Under the pieces are notes generated by a model, which was given only the letters and a program-made list of their open reading frames with translations, searched no databases and was not told the DNA's origin. From Osmia lignaria lignaria (Eukaryota; Arthropoda; Insecta; Hymenoptera; Megachilidae), in assembly GCF_051020975.1 (NCBI RefSeq), contig NC_135034.1, positions 1,178,001 through 1,242,000 of the forward strand: DNA of 64,000 bases. Direction: 5' to 3'. How positions within the stretch are numbered: position 1 is the first letter of the stretch; each line of letters opens with the position of its first letter. Positions 29,431 to 42,505 of the stretch are shown one piece after another. The position numbers and the translations under genes were made by a program.

Positions 29431-30960
29431 GCATTAACAACAACATCATTCATGCTATAGCTAAATTGGATATAATGTAATATACTGATCCCTGCCCACA
29501 GTTAAATGTAACTATATTTAATAACAATATCATTAGTACTATATCCACATCATATATAATGTAATATACTGATTCCTTCCCACAGATCAATGTACATTTA
29601 ACAACCGCATCATTCATACTATGTCTACATTGGATATAATGTAATATACTGTTCCCTTCCCACAGATCAATGTACATATAATAACAATATTATTATTACT
29701 ATAACTACACTAGATATAATGTAATATACTGATTCCTTCCCTCAGATCAATGTACATTTAATATCGATATCATTATTACTATTTCTACATTAGATATAAT
29801 GTAATATACTGATCCCTTCCCACAGATCAATGTACCTACATTTAATAACAATACCATTAGTACTACGTCCACATTACATATAATGTAGTATACTGATTCC
29901 TTCTCTCAGATCAGTGTAGATTTAATAACAACATCCTTCATACTATATCAACACTAGGTATAATGTAATATACTGATCCCTTCCCACAGACCAAGGTGCC
30001 TACATTTAGTAACAATATCATTATTACTATATCTACATTAGATATAATGTAATATACTGATCCCTGCCCACCGGTCAATGTACATTTAATAACAACATCG
30101 TTCATACCATATCCACATTAGGTATAATGTAATATAGTGATTACGTCCCACAGATCAATGTACCTACATTTAATAACAATATCCTTAGTACTATATCCAC
30201 ATTACACATAATGTAATATACTGATTCCTTCCCACAGGTCAATGTACATTTAACAACGACATCATTCGTACTATATCCACATTGGATATAATGTAATATA
30301 CTGACCCCTTCCCACAGATCAATGTACCTACATTTAATAACAATATCCTTAGTACTATATCCACATCACACATAATGTAATATACTGATTCCTTCCCACA
30401 GAACAATGTACATTTAATAACCCCATCATTCATACTATATCTACACGAGGTATAATGTAATATAGTGATTACATCCCCCAGATCAATGTACATATAACAA
30501 CAACATCATTCATACTATATCTACATTGGATATAATGTAATATACTGATCCCTTCCCACAGGTCAATGTACATATAATAGTATAATTGTTATTACTATAT
30601 CTACATTAGGTATAATGTAATGTATTTACTACATCCTACAGATCATTGTACATTTAATAACATCATTCATGCTATAGCTAAATTGGCTATAATGTAATAT
30701 ACTCACCCCTTCCCACAGATCAAGGTACCTACATTTAATAACAATATCATTATTACTACATCTACATTAGATATAAAGTAATATACTGAACCCTGCCCAC
30801 AGTTCAATGTACCTATATTTAATAATAATATCATTAGTACTATATCCACATCATATATAATGTAATATACTGATTCCTTCCCACAGATCAATGTACATTA
30901 ACAACAACATCATTCATGCTATAGCTAAATTGGATATAATGTAATATACTGATCCCTGCC
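29431..30960 (+). repeat. Left-family segment matching 7476-9005 (offset 21,955)
   Basis: Landmarks at 29450, 30239 and 30703 equal those at 7495, 8284 and 8748. Rare variants are shared, including CTGAACCCTGCC near 30788 and 8833, and CACAGGTCAATG near 30233 and 8278. This is the block deleted from copies 2 and 3. Its presence here means the copy-1 form was the template for this part, or that the block was restored by exchange. Confidence 0.8.
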
Positions 30961-31455
30961 CACCGGTCAATGTACATTTAATAACAACATCGTTCATACT
31001 ATATCCACATTAGGTATAATGTAACATAGTGATTACGTCCCACAGATCAATGTACCTACATTTAATAACAATATCCGTAGTACTATATCCACATTACACA
31101 TAATGTAATATACTGATTCCTTCCCACAGATCAATGTACATTTAATAACAACATTATTCATACTATATCTACACTAGGGATAATGTAACATAGTGATTAC
31201 ATCCCGCAGATCAATGTACACTTAATAACAACATCATTCATACTATAACTACATTGGATATAATGTAATATACTGATCCCTTCCCACAGATTAAGGTATC
31301 TACATTTAATAACAATATCATTATTACTATATCTACACTAGATATGATGCAATATACGGATTCCTTCCCACAGATCAATGTACATTTAATAACAACATCA
31401 TTCATACTATATCTGCATTGGATATAATGTAATATACTGATCCCTTCCCACAGGT
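30961..31455 (+). repeat. Left-family segment matching 790-1285 (offset 30,169)
   Basis: GTAACATAGTGATTACGTCC at 31021 equals the same string at 852, and the monomers up to about 31450 match the same offset, including the CTAGATATGATGCAATATACGG form. It is joined to the preceding segment inside an A/A' pair at the ACCGGT boundary, so the exchange kept monomer register. Confidence 0.75.
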
Positions 31456-31620
31456 CAATGTACATACAATAGCAAAATCGTTATTAGTATATCTACATTA
31501 GGTATAATGTAATGTATTTACTACATCCTACAGATCATTGTACATTTAATAACATCATTCATGCTATAGCTAAATTGGATATAATGTAATATACTGTTCC
31601 CTTCCCACAGATCAATGTAC
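31456..31620 (+). repeat. Short insert of right-family-type monomers
   Basis: GTCAATGTACATACAATAGC followed by a GTATTTACTACATCCTACAG monomer is not found at this place in the other left-family copies. The CATACAATAGC form occurs otherwise at about 51421, 53533 and 58737, all in the mosaic to the right. About two monomers are involved. Confidence 0.6.
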
Positions 31621-33866
31621 ATATAATAACAATATCATTATCACTATAACTACACTAGATATAATGTAATATACTGATTCCTTCCCTCAGATCAATGTAC
31701 ATTTAATATCGATATCATTATTACTATTTCTACATTAGATATAATGTAATATACTGATTCCTTCCCTCAGATCAATGTACATTTAATATCGATATCATTA
31801 TTACTATTTCTACATTAGATATAATGTAATATACTGATCCCTTCCCACAGATCAATGTACCTACATTTAATAACAATACCATTATTACTATATCTACATT
31901 AGATATAATGTAATATACTGATCCCTGCCCACCGGTCAATGTACATTTAATAACAACATCGTTCATACTATATCCACATTAGGTATAATGTAATATAGTG
32001 ATTACGTCCCACAGATCAATGTACCTACATTTAATAACAATATCCTTAGTACTATATCCACATTACACATAATGTAATATACTGATTCCTTCCCACAGAT
32101 CAATGTACATTTAACAACGACATCATTCGTACTATATCTACATTGGATATAATGTAATATACTGATCCCTTCCCACAGATCAATGTACCTACATTTAATA
32201 ACAATATCCTTAGTACTATATCCACATCACACATAATGTAATATACTGATTCCTTCCCACAGAACAATGTACATTTAATAACCCCATCATTCATACTATA
32301 TCTACACGAGGTATAATGTAATATAGTGATTACATCCCCCAGATCAATGTACATATAACAACAACATCATTCATACTATATCTACATTGGATATAATGTA
32401 ATATACTGATCCCTTCCCACAGGTCAATGTACATATAATAGTATAATTGTTATTACTATATCTACATTAGGTATAATGTAATGTATTTACTACATCCTAC
32501 AGATCATTGTACATTTAATAACATCATTCATGCTATAGCTAAATTGGCTATAATGTAATATACTCACCCCTTCCCACAGATCAAGGTACCTACATTTAAT
32601 AACAATATCATTATTACTACATCTACATTAGATATAAAGTAATATACTGATCCCTGCCCACAGTTCAATGTACCTATATTTAATAATAATATCATTAGTA
32701 CTATATCCACATCATATATAATGTAATATACTGATTCCTTCCCACAGATCAATGTACATTAACAACAACATCATTCATGCTATAGCTAAATTGGATGTAA
32801 TGTAATATACTGATCCCTCCCCACAGATCAATGTACATTATATAACAACATCATTCATACTATGTCTACATTGGATATAATGTAATATACTGATCCCTTC
32901 CCATACGTCAATGTACATATAATAGCAAAATCGTTATTACTATATCTACATTAGGTATAATGTAATATACTGATCCCTGCCCACAGTTCAATGTTCCTAT
33001 ACTTAATAACAATATCATTAGTACTATATCCACATCATATATAATGTAATATACTGATTCCTTCCCACAGATCAACGTAGATTTAATAACAACATCATTC
33101 ATACAATATCAACACTAGGTATAATGTAATATAGTGATTACATCCCACAGATCAAGGTACATTTTATAACAGCATCGTTCATACTATATCTACGGTGGAT
33201 ATAATGTAATATACTGATCCCTTCCCAGAGACCAAGGTGCCTACATTTAGTAACAATATCATTCATACTATATCAACACTAGGTATAATGTAATATAGTG
33301 ATTACATCCCACAGATCAAGGTACATTTTATAACAACATCGTTCATACTATATCTACATTGGATATAATGTAATATAATGATCCCTTCCCACAGACCAAG
33401 GTGCCTACATTTAGTAACAATATCATTATTACTATAACTACATTAGATATAATGTTATATACTGATCCCTGCCCACAGTTCATTGTACCTATACTTAATA
33501 ACAATATCATTAGTAGTATATCCACATCATATATAATGTAATATACTGATTCCTTCCCACAGATCAACGTAGATTTAATAACAACATCATTCATACTATA
33601 TCAACACTAGGTATAATGTAATATAGTGATTACATCCCACAGATCAAGGTACATTTTATAACAACATCGTTCATACTATATCTACATTGGATATAATATA
33701 ATATACTGATCCCTTCCCACAGATCAATGTACATTTAGTAACACCATCATTCATACTATATCTACACTGGATATAATACAATATACGGATTCCTCCCCAC
33801 AGATCAATGTACATTTTATAACAACATCATTCATACTATATCTACATTGGATATAATGTAATATAC
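31621..33866 (+). repeat. Left-family segment matching 11464-13709 (offset 20,157)
   Basis: Landmarks at 31772, 32564, 32908 and 33343 equal those at 11615, 12407, 12751 and 13186, with only scattered base changes (for example CCCAGAGACC near 33225 and ACATTATATAAC near 32836). It includes the doublet of the TTTAATATCGATATC monomer. Confidence 0.8.
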
Positions 33867-34360
33867 TGATCCCTGCTCACAGATCATTGTACCTATATTT
33901 AATAACAATATCCTTAGTACTATATCCACATTACACATAATGTAATATACTGATTCCTTCCCACAGATCAACGTACATTTAATAACAACAGCATTCATAC
34001 TATATCAACACTAGGTATAACGTAATATAGTGATTACATCCCACAGATCAAGGTACATTCAATATCGATATCATTATTACTATATCTACATTAGATAAAA
34101 TGTAATATACTGATCCCTTCCCACAGATGAAGGTGCCTACATTTTGTAACAATATCATTATTACTATATCTTCATTAGATATAATGTAATATACTAATCC
34201 CTGCCCACAGATCAATGTATATTTAGTAGCGATATCATTATTACTATATCTACATTGGATATAATGTAATATACTGAACCCTCCCCACAGATCAATGTAC
34301 CTACATTTAACAACAATATCATTAGTACTACGTCCACATTGCATATAATGTAATATACTG
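33867..34360 (+). repeat. Continuation after clean loss of one 80-base monomer (offset 20,077)
   Basis: Before about 33866 the offset to copy 2 is 20,157 and after it 20,077. The missing 80 bases are the monomer with CCCATACGTCAATG and TACATTACGTATAATG, seen at about 13720-13800. The join runs straight from TGTAATATACTGATCC into CTGCTCACAG. At about 34360 the sequence jumps to the equivalent of about 5180, skipping 404 bases (five monomers) relative to copy 1. Confidence 0.75.
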
Positions 34361-37300
34361 ATCCCTTCCCACAGATCAATGTACATATAACAGCAACATC
34401 GTTAGTACTATATCTGCATTAGGTATAATGTAATCTAGTGACTACATCCCACAGATCATTGTACGTTTAATAACACCATCATTCATGCTATAGCTAAATT
34501 GGATATAATGTAATATACTCACCCCTTCCCACAGATCAAGGTACCTACATTTAATAACAATATCATTATTACTACATCTACATTAGATATAAAGTAATAT
34601 ACTGATCCCTGCCCACAGTTCAATGTACCTATATTTAATAATAATATAATTAGTACTATATCCACATCATATATAATGTAATATACTGATTCCTTCCCAC
34701 AGATCAATGTACATTAACAACAACATCATTCATGCTATAGCTAAATTGGATATAATGTAATATACTGATCCCTGCCCACAGTTAAATGTAACTATATTTA
34801 ATAACAATATCATTAGTACTATATCCACATCATATATAATGTAATATACTGATTCCTTCCCACAGATCAATGTACATTTAACAACCGCATCATTCATACT
34901 ATGTCTACATTGGATATAATGTAATATACTGTTCCCTTCCCACAGATCAATGTACATATAATAACAATATTATTATTACTATAACTACACTAGATATAAT
35001 GTAATATACTGATTCCTTCCCTCAGATCAATGTACATTTAATATCGATATCATTATTACTATTTCTACATTAGATATAATGTAATATACTGATCCCTTCC
35101 CACAGATCAATGTACCTACATTTAATAACAATATCATTAGTACTATATCCACATCACATATAATGTAATATACTGATCCCTTCCCACAGATCAATGTACA
35201 TTTAGTAACACCATCATTCATACTATATCTACACTAGGTATAATGTAACATAGTGATTACATCCCACAGATCAATGTACATTTAATAACAGCATCATTCA
35301 TAATATAACTACATTGGATATAATGTAATATACTGATCCCTTCCCACAGATCAATGTACATATAACAGCAACATCGTTAGTACTATATCTGCATTAGGTA
35401 TAATGTAATCTAGTGACTACATCCCACAGATCATTGTACGTTTAATAACACCATCATTCATGCTATAGCTAAATTGGATATAATGTAATATACTCACCCC
35501 TTCCCACAGATCAAGGTACCTACATTTAATAACAATATCATTATTACTACATCTACATTAGATATAAAGTAATATACTGATCCCTGCCCACAGTTCAATG
35601 TACCTATATTTAATAATAATATCATTAGTACTATATCCACATCATATATAATGTAATATACTGATTCCTTCCCACAGATCAATGTGCATTAACAACAACA
35701 TCATTCATGCTATAGCTAAATTGGATATAATGTAATATACTGATCCCTGCCCACAGTTAAATGTAACTATATTTAATAACAATATCATTAGTACTATATC
35801 CACATCATATATAATGTAATATACTGATTCCTTCCCACAGATCAATGTACATTTAACAACCGCATCATTCATACTATGTCTACATTGGATATAATGTAAT
35901 ATACTGTTCCCTTCCCACAGATCAATGTACATATAATAACAATATCATTATTACTATAACTACACTAGATATAATGTAATATACTGATTCCTTCCCTCAG
36001 ATCAATGTACATTTAATATCGATATCATTATTACTATTTCTACATTAGATATAATGTAATATACTGATCCCTTCCCACACATCAATGTACCTACATTTAA
36101 TAACAATACCATTAGTACTACGTCCACATTACATATAATGTAGTATACTGATTCCTTCTCTCAGATCAGTGTAGATTTAATAACAACATCCTTCATACTA
36201 TATCAACACTAGGTATAATGTAATATACTGATCCCTTCCCACAGACCAAGGTGCCTACATTTAGTAACAATATCATTATTACTATATCTACATTAGATAT
36301 AATGTAATATACTGATCCCTGCCCACCGGTCAATGTACATTTAATAACAACATCGTTCATACCATATCCACATTAGGTATAATGTAATATAGTGATTACG
36401 TCCCACAGATCAATGTACCTACATTTAATAACAATATCCTTAGTACTATATCCACATTACACATAATGTAATATACTGATTCCTTCCCACAGATCAATGT
36501 ACATTTAACAACGACATCATTCGTACTATATCTACATTGGATATAATGTAATATACTGATCCCTTCCCACAGATCAATGTACCTACATTTAATAACAATA
36601 TCCTTAGTACTATATCCACATCGCACATAATGTAATATACTGATTCCTTCCCACAGAACAATGTACATTTAATAACCCCATCATTCATACTATATCTACA
36701 CGAGGTATAATGTAATATAGTGATTACATCCCCCAGAGCAATGTACATATAACAACAACATCATTCATACTATATCTACATTGGATATAATGTAATATAC
36801 TGATCCCTTCCCACAGGTCAATGTACATATAATAGTATAATTGTTATTACTATATCTACATTAGGTATAATGTAATGTATTTACTACATCCTACAGATCA
36901 TTGTACATTTAATAACATCATTCATGCTATAGCTAAATTGGCTATAATGTAATATACTCACCCCTTCCCACAGATCAAGGTACCTACATTTAATAACAAT
37001 ATCATTATTACTACATCTACATTAGATATAAAGTAATATACTGATCCCTGCCCACAGTTCAATGTACCTATATTTAATAATAATATCATTAGTACTATAT
37101 CCACATCATATATAATGTAATATACTGATTCCTTCCCACAGATCAATGTACATTAACAACAACATCATTCATGCTATAGCTAAATTGGATATAATGTAAT
37201 ATACTGATCCCTGCCCACCGGTCAATGTACATTTAATAACAACATCGTTCATACTATATCCACATTAGGTATAATGTAATATAGTGATTACGTCCCACAG

Positions 37301-37620
37301 ATCAATGTACCTACATTTAATAACAATATCCTTAGTACTATACCCACATTACACATAATGTAATATACCGATTCCTTCCCACAGATCAATGTACATTTAA
37401 CAACAACATCATTCATACTATAACTACATTGGATATAATGTAATATACTGATCCCTTCCCACAGATCAAGGTATCTACATTTAATAACAACATCATTATT
37501 ACTATATCTACACTAGATATAATGCAATATACGGATTCCTTCCCACAGATCAATGTACATTTAATAACAACATCATTCATACTATATCTGCATTGGATAT
37601 AATGTAATATACTGATCCCT
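34361..37620 (+). repeat. Left-family segment with a 975-base (12-monomer) repeat, then offset 28,210/27,318
   Basis: M modules at 34519 and 35494 are 975 bases apart, and the following monomers (34730/35705) match too. From about 35250 the sequence follows copy 1 at offset 28,210 (7284/35494, 8284/36494). By 37339 it matches 10021 at offset 27,318, a skip of 892 bases, the same step as between the M modules at 8748 and 9640. The left family ends near 37620, where TCCCACAGGTCAAGGTAGC begins the right-family unit. Confidence 0.75.
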
Positions 37621-37748
37621 TCCCACAGGTCAAGGTAGCTACATTTAATAACATTATCATTAATACTATATCTACATGAGATATAATGTTATATACTAAT
37701 CCCTGCCCACAGATCAATGTATATTTAATAGCGATATCATTATTACTA

Positions 37749-37750
37749 TA
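37749..37750. repeat. Left copy of the TA target-site duplication
   Basis: TA directly before CAGTAATG. The matching copy is at 38222-38223. The empty site is seen at about 39845-39846 in the next 1,623-base unit (ACTATATCTAC). Confidence 0.9.
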
Positions 37751-37777
37751 CAGTAATGCTTCGAAATAAGCAAGTGG
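37751..37777 (+). repeat. Left terminal inverted repeat of the MITE
   Basis: These 27 bases starting CAGTAATGCTTCGAAATAAG are the exact reverse complement of 38195-38221. They contain the motif TGCTTCGAAATAAGCAAGT (37757-37775). Confidence 0.95.
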
Positions 37778-37781
37778 TCTC

Positions 37782-37800
37782 TGCTTCGAAATAAGCAAGT
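37782..37800 (+). repeat. Subterminal repeat of the MITE end motif
   Basis: TGCTTCGAAATAAGCAAGT repeats the motif inside the left end (37757-37775) in the same direction, 25 bases further in. Further copies lie at 37983-37999 (one extra A) and 38163-38180 in the same direction, and at 38197-38215 inverted in the right end. Repeated subterminal motifs of this kind often serve as transposase-binding sites in this superfamily. That role is inferred here. Confidence 0.8.
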
Positions 37801-38194
37801 CGCTATCCCCTCTTCTTTGTTTGAAGTCGCCCGCAAAGTGAGAGGTACGAGAAACGAGTGAGAGGTCCATGAAAGCGCGAAGCCGATGTTTAGGGTAATA
37901 AATTTCACGCTCGACTGAGTAGTGACATCGATTAGTAGAAGAAGGATGGAATATATATAATGCTTTCTCAGTCTGGTATATTTGCTTCGAAATAAAGCAT
38001 AGTGCGAGAATGAGAGGGCATGTTATATTCTATCCTTGTCCAAAAAATAACATCGCTGCTCGGCCGATCACTTTATGATTTGCCGCTACCTCGGATCTCT
38101 CACTCGTTTCTCGCGTTCTCTATCGTCCCGTTTCGAGAACAAAGTCAAGCCGAATAGCTACCTGCTTCGAAATAAGCAACTGTTCGGTCCCGAG

Positions 38195-38221
38195 CCACTT
38201 GCTTATTTCGAAGCATTACTG
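38195..38221 (-). repeat. Right terminal inverted repeat of the MITE
   Basis: Reverse complement of the left end over 27 bases. The match breaks at the next base (T in the left end, C in the right). Confidence 0.95.
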
Positions 38222-38223
38222 TA
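38222..38223. repeat. Right copy of the TA target-site duplication
   Basis: TA directly after CATTACTG, continuing into TCTACATTAG of the interrupted monomer. Confidence 0.9.
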
Positions 38224-39844
38224 TCTACATTAGATATAATGTTATATACTGATCCGTGCCCACAGTTCAATGTACCTATACTTAATAACAATATCATTAG
38301 TACTATATCCACATCATATATAATGTAATATACCGATTCCTTCCCACAGATCAACGTAGATTTAATAACATCATTCATACTATATCAACACTAGGTATAA
38401 TGTAATATAGTGATTACATCCCACAGATCAAGGTACATTTAATAACAACATCATTCATACTATATCTACATTGGATATAATGTATTATACTGGTCCCTTC
38501 CCACAGATCAAGGTGCCTACATTTAATAACAACATCATTCATACTATATCTTCATTGGATATAATGTAATGTATTTACTACATCCTACCGATCATTGTAC
38601 ATTTAATAAGATCATTCATGCTATAGCTAAATTGGATATAATGTAATATACTCACCCCTTCCCACAGATCAAGGTACCTACATTTAATAACAATATCATT
38701 ATTACTACATCTACATTAGATATAATGCAATATACGGATTCCTTCCCACAGATCAATGTACATTTAATAACAACATCATTCATACTATAACTACATTGGA
38801 TATAATGTAATATACTGATCCCTTCCCACAGATCAATGTACCTACATTTAATAACAATATCATTAGTACTACGTCCACATTACATATAATGTAGTATACT
38901 GATTCCTTCTCTCAGATCAGTGTAGATTTAATAACAACATCCTTCATACTATATCAACACTAGGTATAATGTAATATACTGATCCCTTCCCACAGACCAA
39001 GGTGCCTACATTTAGTAACAATATCATTATTACTATATCTACATTAGATATAATGTAATATACTGATCCCTGCCCACCGGTCAATGTACATTTAATAACA
39101 ACATCGTTCATACTATATCCACATTAGGTATAATGTAATATAGTGATTACGTCCCACAGATCAATGTACCTACATTTAATAACAATATCCTTAGTACTAT
39201 ATCCACATTACACATAATGTAATATACTGATTCCTTCCCACAGATCAATGTACATTTAACAACAACATCATTCGTACTATATCTACATTGGATATAATGT
39301 AATATACTGATCCCTTCCCACAGATCAATGTACCTACATTTAATAACAATATCCTTAGTACTATATCCACATTACACATAATGTAATATACTGATTCCTT
39401 CCCACAGAACAATGTACATTTAATAACCCCATCATTCATACTATATCTACACGAGGTATAATGTAATATAGTGATTACATCCCCCAGATCAATGTACATA
39501 TAACAACAACATCATTCATACTATATCTACATTGGATATAATGTAATATACTGATCCCTTCCCAAAGGTCAATGTACATATAATAGCATAATCGTTATTA
39601 CTATATCTACATTAGGTATAATGTAATGTATTAACTACATCCTACAGATCATTGTACATTTAATAACATCATTCATGCTATAGCTAAATTGGATATAATG
39701 TAATATACTGATCCTTTCCCACAGATCAAGGTAGCTACACTTAATAACATTATCATTAATACTATATCTACATGAGATATAATGTTATATACTAATCCCT
39801 GCCCACAGATCAATGTATATTTAATAGCGGAATCATTATTACTA

Positions 39845-41467
39845 TATCTACATTAGATATAATGTTATATACTGATCCGTGCCCACAGTTCAATGTACCT
39901 ATACTTAATAACAATATCATTAGTACTATATCCACATCATATATAATGTAATATACTGATTCCTTCCCACAGATCAACGTAGATTTAATAACATCATTCA
40001 TACTATATCAACACTAGGTATAATGTAATATAGTGATTACATCCCACAGATCAAGGTACATTTAATAACAACATCATTCATACTATATCTACATTGGATA
40101 TAATGTATTATACTGGTCCCTTCCCACAGATCAAGGTGCCTACATTTAATAACAACATCATTCATACTATATCTTCATTGGATATAATGTAATGTATTTA
40201 CTACATCCTACAGATCATTGTACATTTAATAAGATCATTCATGCTATAGCTAAATTGGATATAATGTAATATACTCACCCCTTCCCACAGATCAAGGTAC
40301 CTACATTTAATAACAATATCATTATTACTACATCTACATTAGATATAATGCAATATACGGATTCCTTCCCACAGATCAATGTACATTTAATAACAACATC
40401 ATTCATACTATAACTACATTGGATATAATGTAATATACTGATCCCTTCCCACAGATCAATGTACCTACATTTAATAACAATATCATTAGTACTACGTCCA
40501 CATTACATATAATGTAGTATACTGATTCCTTCTCTCAGATCAGTGTAGATTTAATAACAACATCCTTCATACTATATCAACACTAGGTATAATGTAATAT
40601 ACTGATCCCTTCCCACAGACCAAGGTGCCTACATTTAGTAACAATATCATTATTACTATATCTACATTAGATATAATGTAATATACTGATCCCTGCCCAC
40701 CGGTCAATGTACATTTAATAACAACATCGTTCATACTATATCCACATTAGGTATAATGTAATATAGTGATTACGTCCCACAGATCAATGTACCTACATTT
40801 AATAACAATATCCTTAGTACTATATCCACATTACACATAATGTAATATACTGATTCCTTCCCACAGATCAATGTACATTTAACAACAACATCATTCGTAC
40901 TATATCTACATTGGATATAATGTAATATACTGATCCCTTCCCACAGATCAATGTACCTACATTTAATAACAATATCCTTAGTACTATATCCACATCACAC
41001 ATAATGTAATATACTGATTCCTTCCCACAGAACAATGTACATTTAATAACCCCATCATTCATACTATATCTACACGAGGTATAATGTAATATAGTGATTA
41101 CATCCCCCAGATCAATGTACATATAACAACAACATCATTCATACTATATCTACATTGGATATAATGTAATATACTGATCCCTTCCCAAAGGTCAATGTAC
41201 ATATAATAGCATAATCGTTATTACTATATCTACATTAGGTATAATGTAATGTATTAACTACATCCTACAGATCATTGTACATTTAATAACATCATTCATG
41301 CTATAGCTAAATTGGATATAATGTAATATACTGATCCTTTCCCACAGATCAAGGTAGCTACACTTAATAACATTATCATTAATACTATATCTACATGAGA
41401 TATAATGTTATATACTAATCCCTGCCCACAGATCAATGTATATTTAATAGCGGAATCATTATTACTA
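39845..41467 (+). repeat. Second right-family HOR unit (1,623 bases)
   Basis: This is a complete unit of about 20 monomers. It matches the first unit at offset 1,623 (39245/40868, 38652/40275) and the following partial unit (41433 = 39810+1623). It differs from the first unit at only a few bases, for example CACATCACACATAATG near 40992 against CACATTACACATAATG near 39369. It contains a variant M module at 40275. Confidence 0.85.
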
Positions 41468-42505
41468 TATCTACATTAGATATAATGTTATATACTGATC
41501 CGTGCCCACAGTTCAATGTACCTATACTTAATAACAATATCATTAGTACTATATCCACATCATATATAATGTAATATACTGATTCCTTCCCACAGATCAA
41601 CGTAGATTTAATAACATCATTCATACTATATCAACACTAGGTATAATGTAATATAGTGATTACATCCCACAGATCAAGGTACATTTAATAACAACATCAT
41701 TCATACTATATCTACATTGGATATAATGTATTATACTGGTCCCTTCCCACAGATCAAGGTGCCTACATTTAATAACAACATCATTCATACTATATCTTCA
41801 TTGGATATAATGTAATGTATTTACTACATCCTACAGATCATTGTACATTTAATAAGATCATTCATGCTATAGCTAAATTGGATATAATGTAATATACTCA
41901 CCCCTTCCCACAGATCAAGGTACCTACATTTAATAACAATATCATTATTACTACATCTACATTAGATATAATGCAATATACGGATTCCTTCCCACAGATC
42001 AATGTACATTTAATAACAACATCATTCATACTATAACTACATTGGATATAATGTAATATACTGATCCCTTCCCACAGATCAATGTACCTACATTTAATAA
42101 CAATATCATTAGTACTACGTCCACATTACATATAATGTAGTATACTGATTCCTTCTCTCAGATCAGTGTAGATTTAATAACAACATCCTTCATACTATAT
42201 CAACACTAGGTATAATGTAATATACTGATCCCTTCCCACAGACCAAGGTGCCTACATTTAGTAACAATATCATTATTACTATATCTACATTAGATATAAT
42301 GTAATATACTGATCCCTGCCCACCGGTCAATGTACATTTAATAACAACATCGTTCATACTATATCCACATTAGGTATAATGTAATATAGTGATTACGTCC
42401 CACAGATCAATGTACCTACATTTAATAACAATATCCTTAGTACTATATCCACATTACACATAATGTAATATACTGATTCCTTCCCACAGATCAATGTACA
42501 TTTAA
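41468..42505 (+). repeat. Third right-family HOR unit, partial
   Basis: The sequence follows offset 1,623 until about 42505, where AACGACATCATTCG replaces the AACAACATCATTCG of the earlier units. By 42811 it reads GGTCAATGTACATATAATAGTATAATTG, which is left-family sequence. The boundary is approximate because the two families share long stretches here. Confidence 0.7.

Larger units (their letters stand above)
37751..38221. mobile_element. Tc1/mariner- or pogo-type MITE, 471 bases, non-autonomous
   Basis: The element begins CAGTAATGCTTCG and ends CGAAGCATTACTG. The terminal inverted repeats are perfect for 27 bases (37751-37777 and 38195-38221). It is flanked by TA on both sides, and removing the element plus one TA restores the satellite string ACTATATCTAC. 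A TA target and a CAGT terminus are hallmarks of the Tc1/mariner-pogo superfamily. No transposase frame is present, so it would need a transposase in trans. The interior is less AT-rich than the satellite, and one inner inverted repeat pairs 37848-37864 with 38097-38113 (CGAGAAACGAGTGAGAG). Identical ends point to a fairly recent insertion. Which subfamily it belongs to is inference. Confidence 0.92.
37621..39844 (+). repeat. First right-family HOR unit (1,623 bases), split by a MITE
   Basis: The left arm 37621-37750 matches about 39717-39846, and the right arm from 38222 matches 39845 at offset 1,623. Diagnostic features are AACATTATCATTAATAC, CATGAGATATAATGTTATATAC, GATCCGTGCCC, AACATCATTCATAC with three bases missing, and TACTGGTCCC. 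The apparent extra length is exactly the 471-base element plus its 2-base duplication. Confidence 0.85.

Noticed and set aside
37577..37908. Two minus-strand frames spanning the MITE left end (37577-37870 and 37714-37908)
   Set aside because: They are chance fusions of MITE and satellite sequence, with no transposase motif such as a DDE/DDD triad or helix-turn-helix.
38125..38145. CENP-B-box-like string in the MITE (CCCGTTTCGAGAAC, read on the minus strand)
   Set aside because: The CGGG half and the inner A are present, but the TTCG half at the required spacing is not. No monomer contains the box either.
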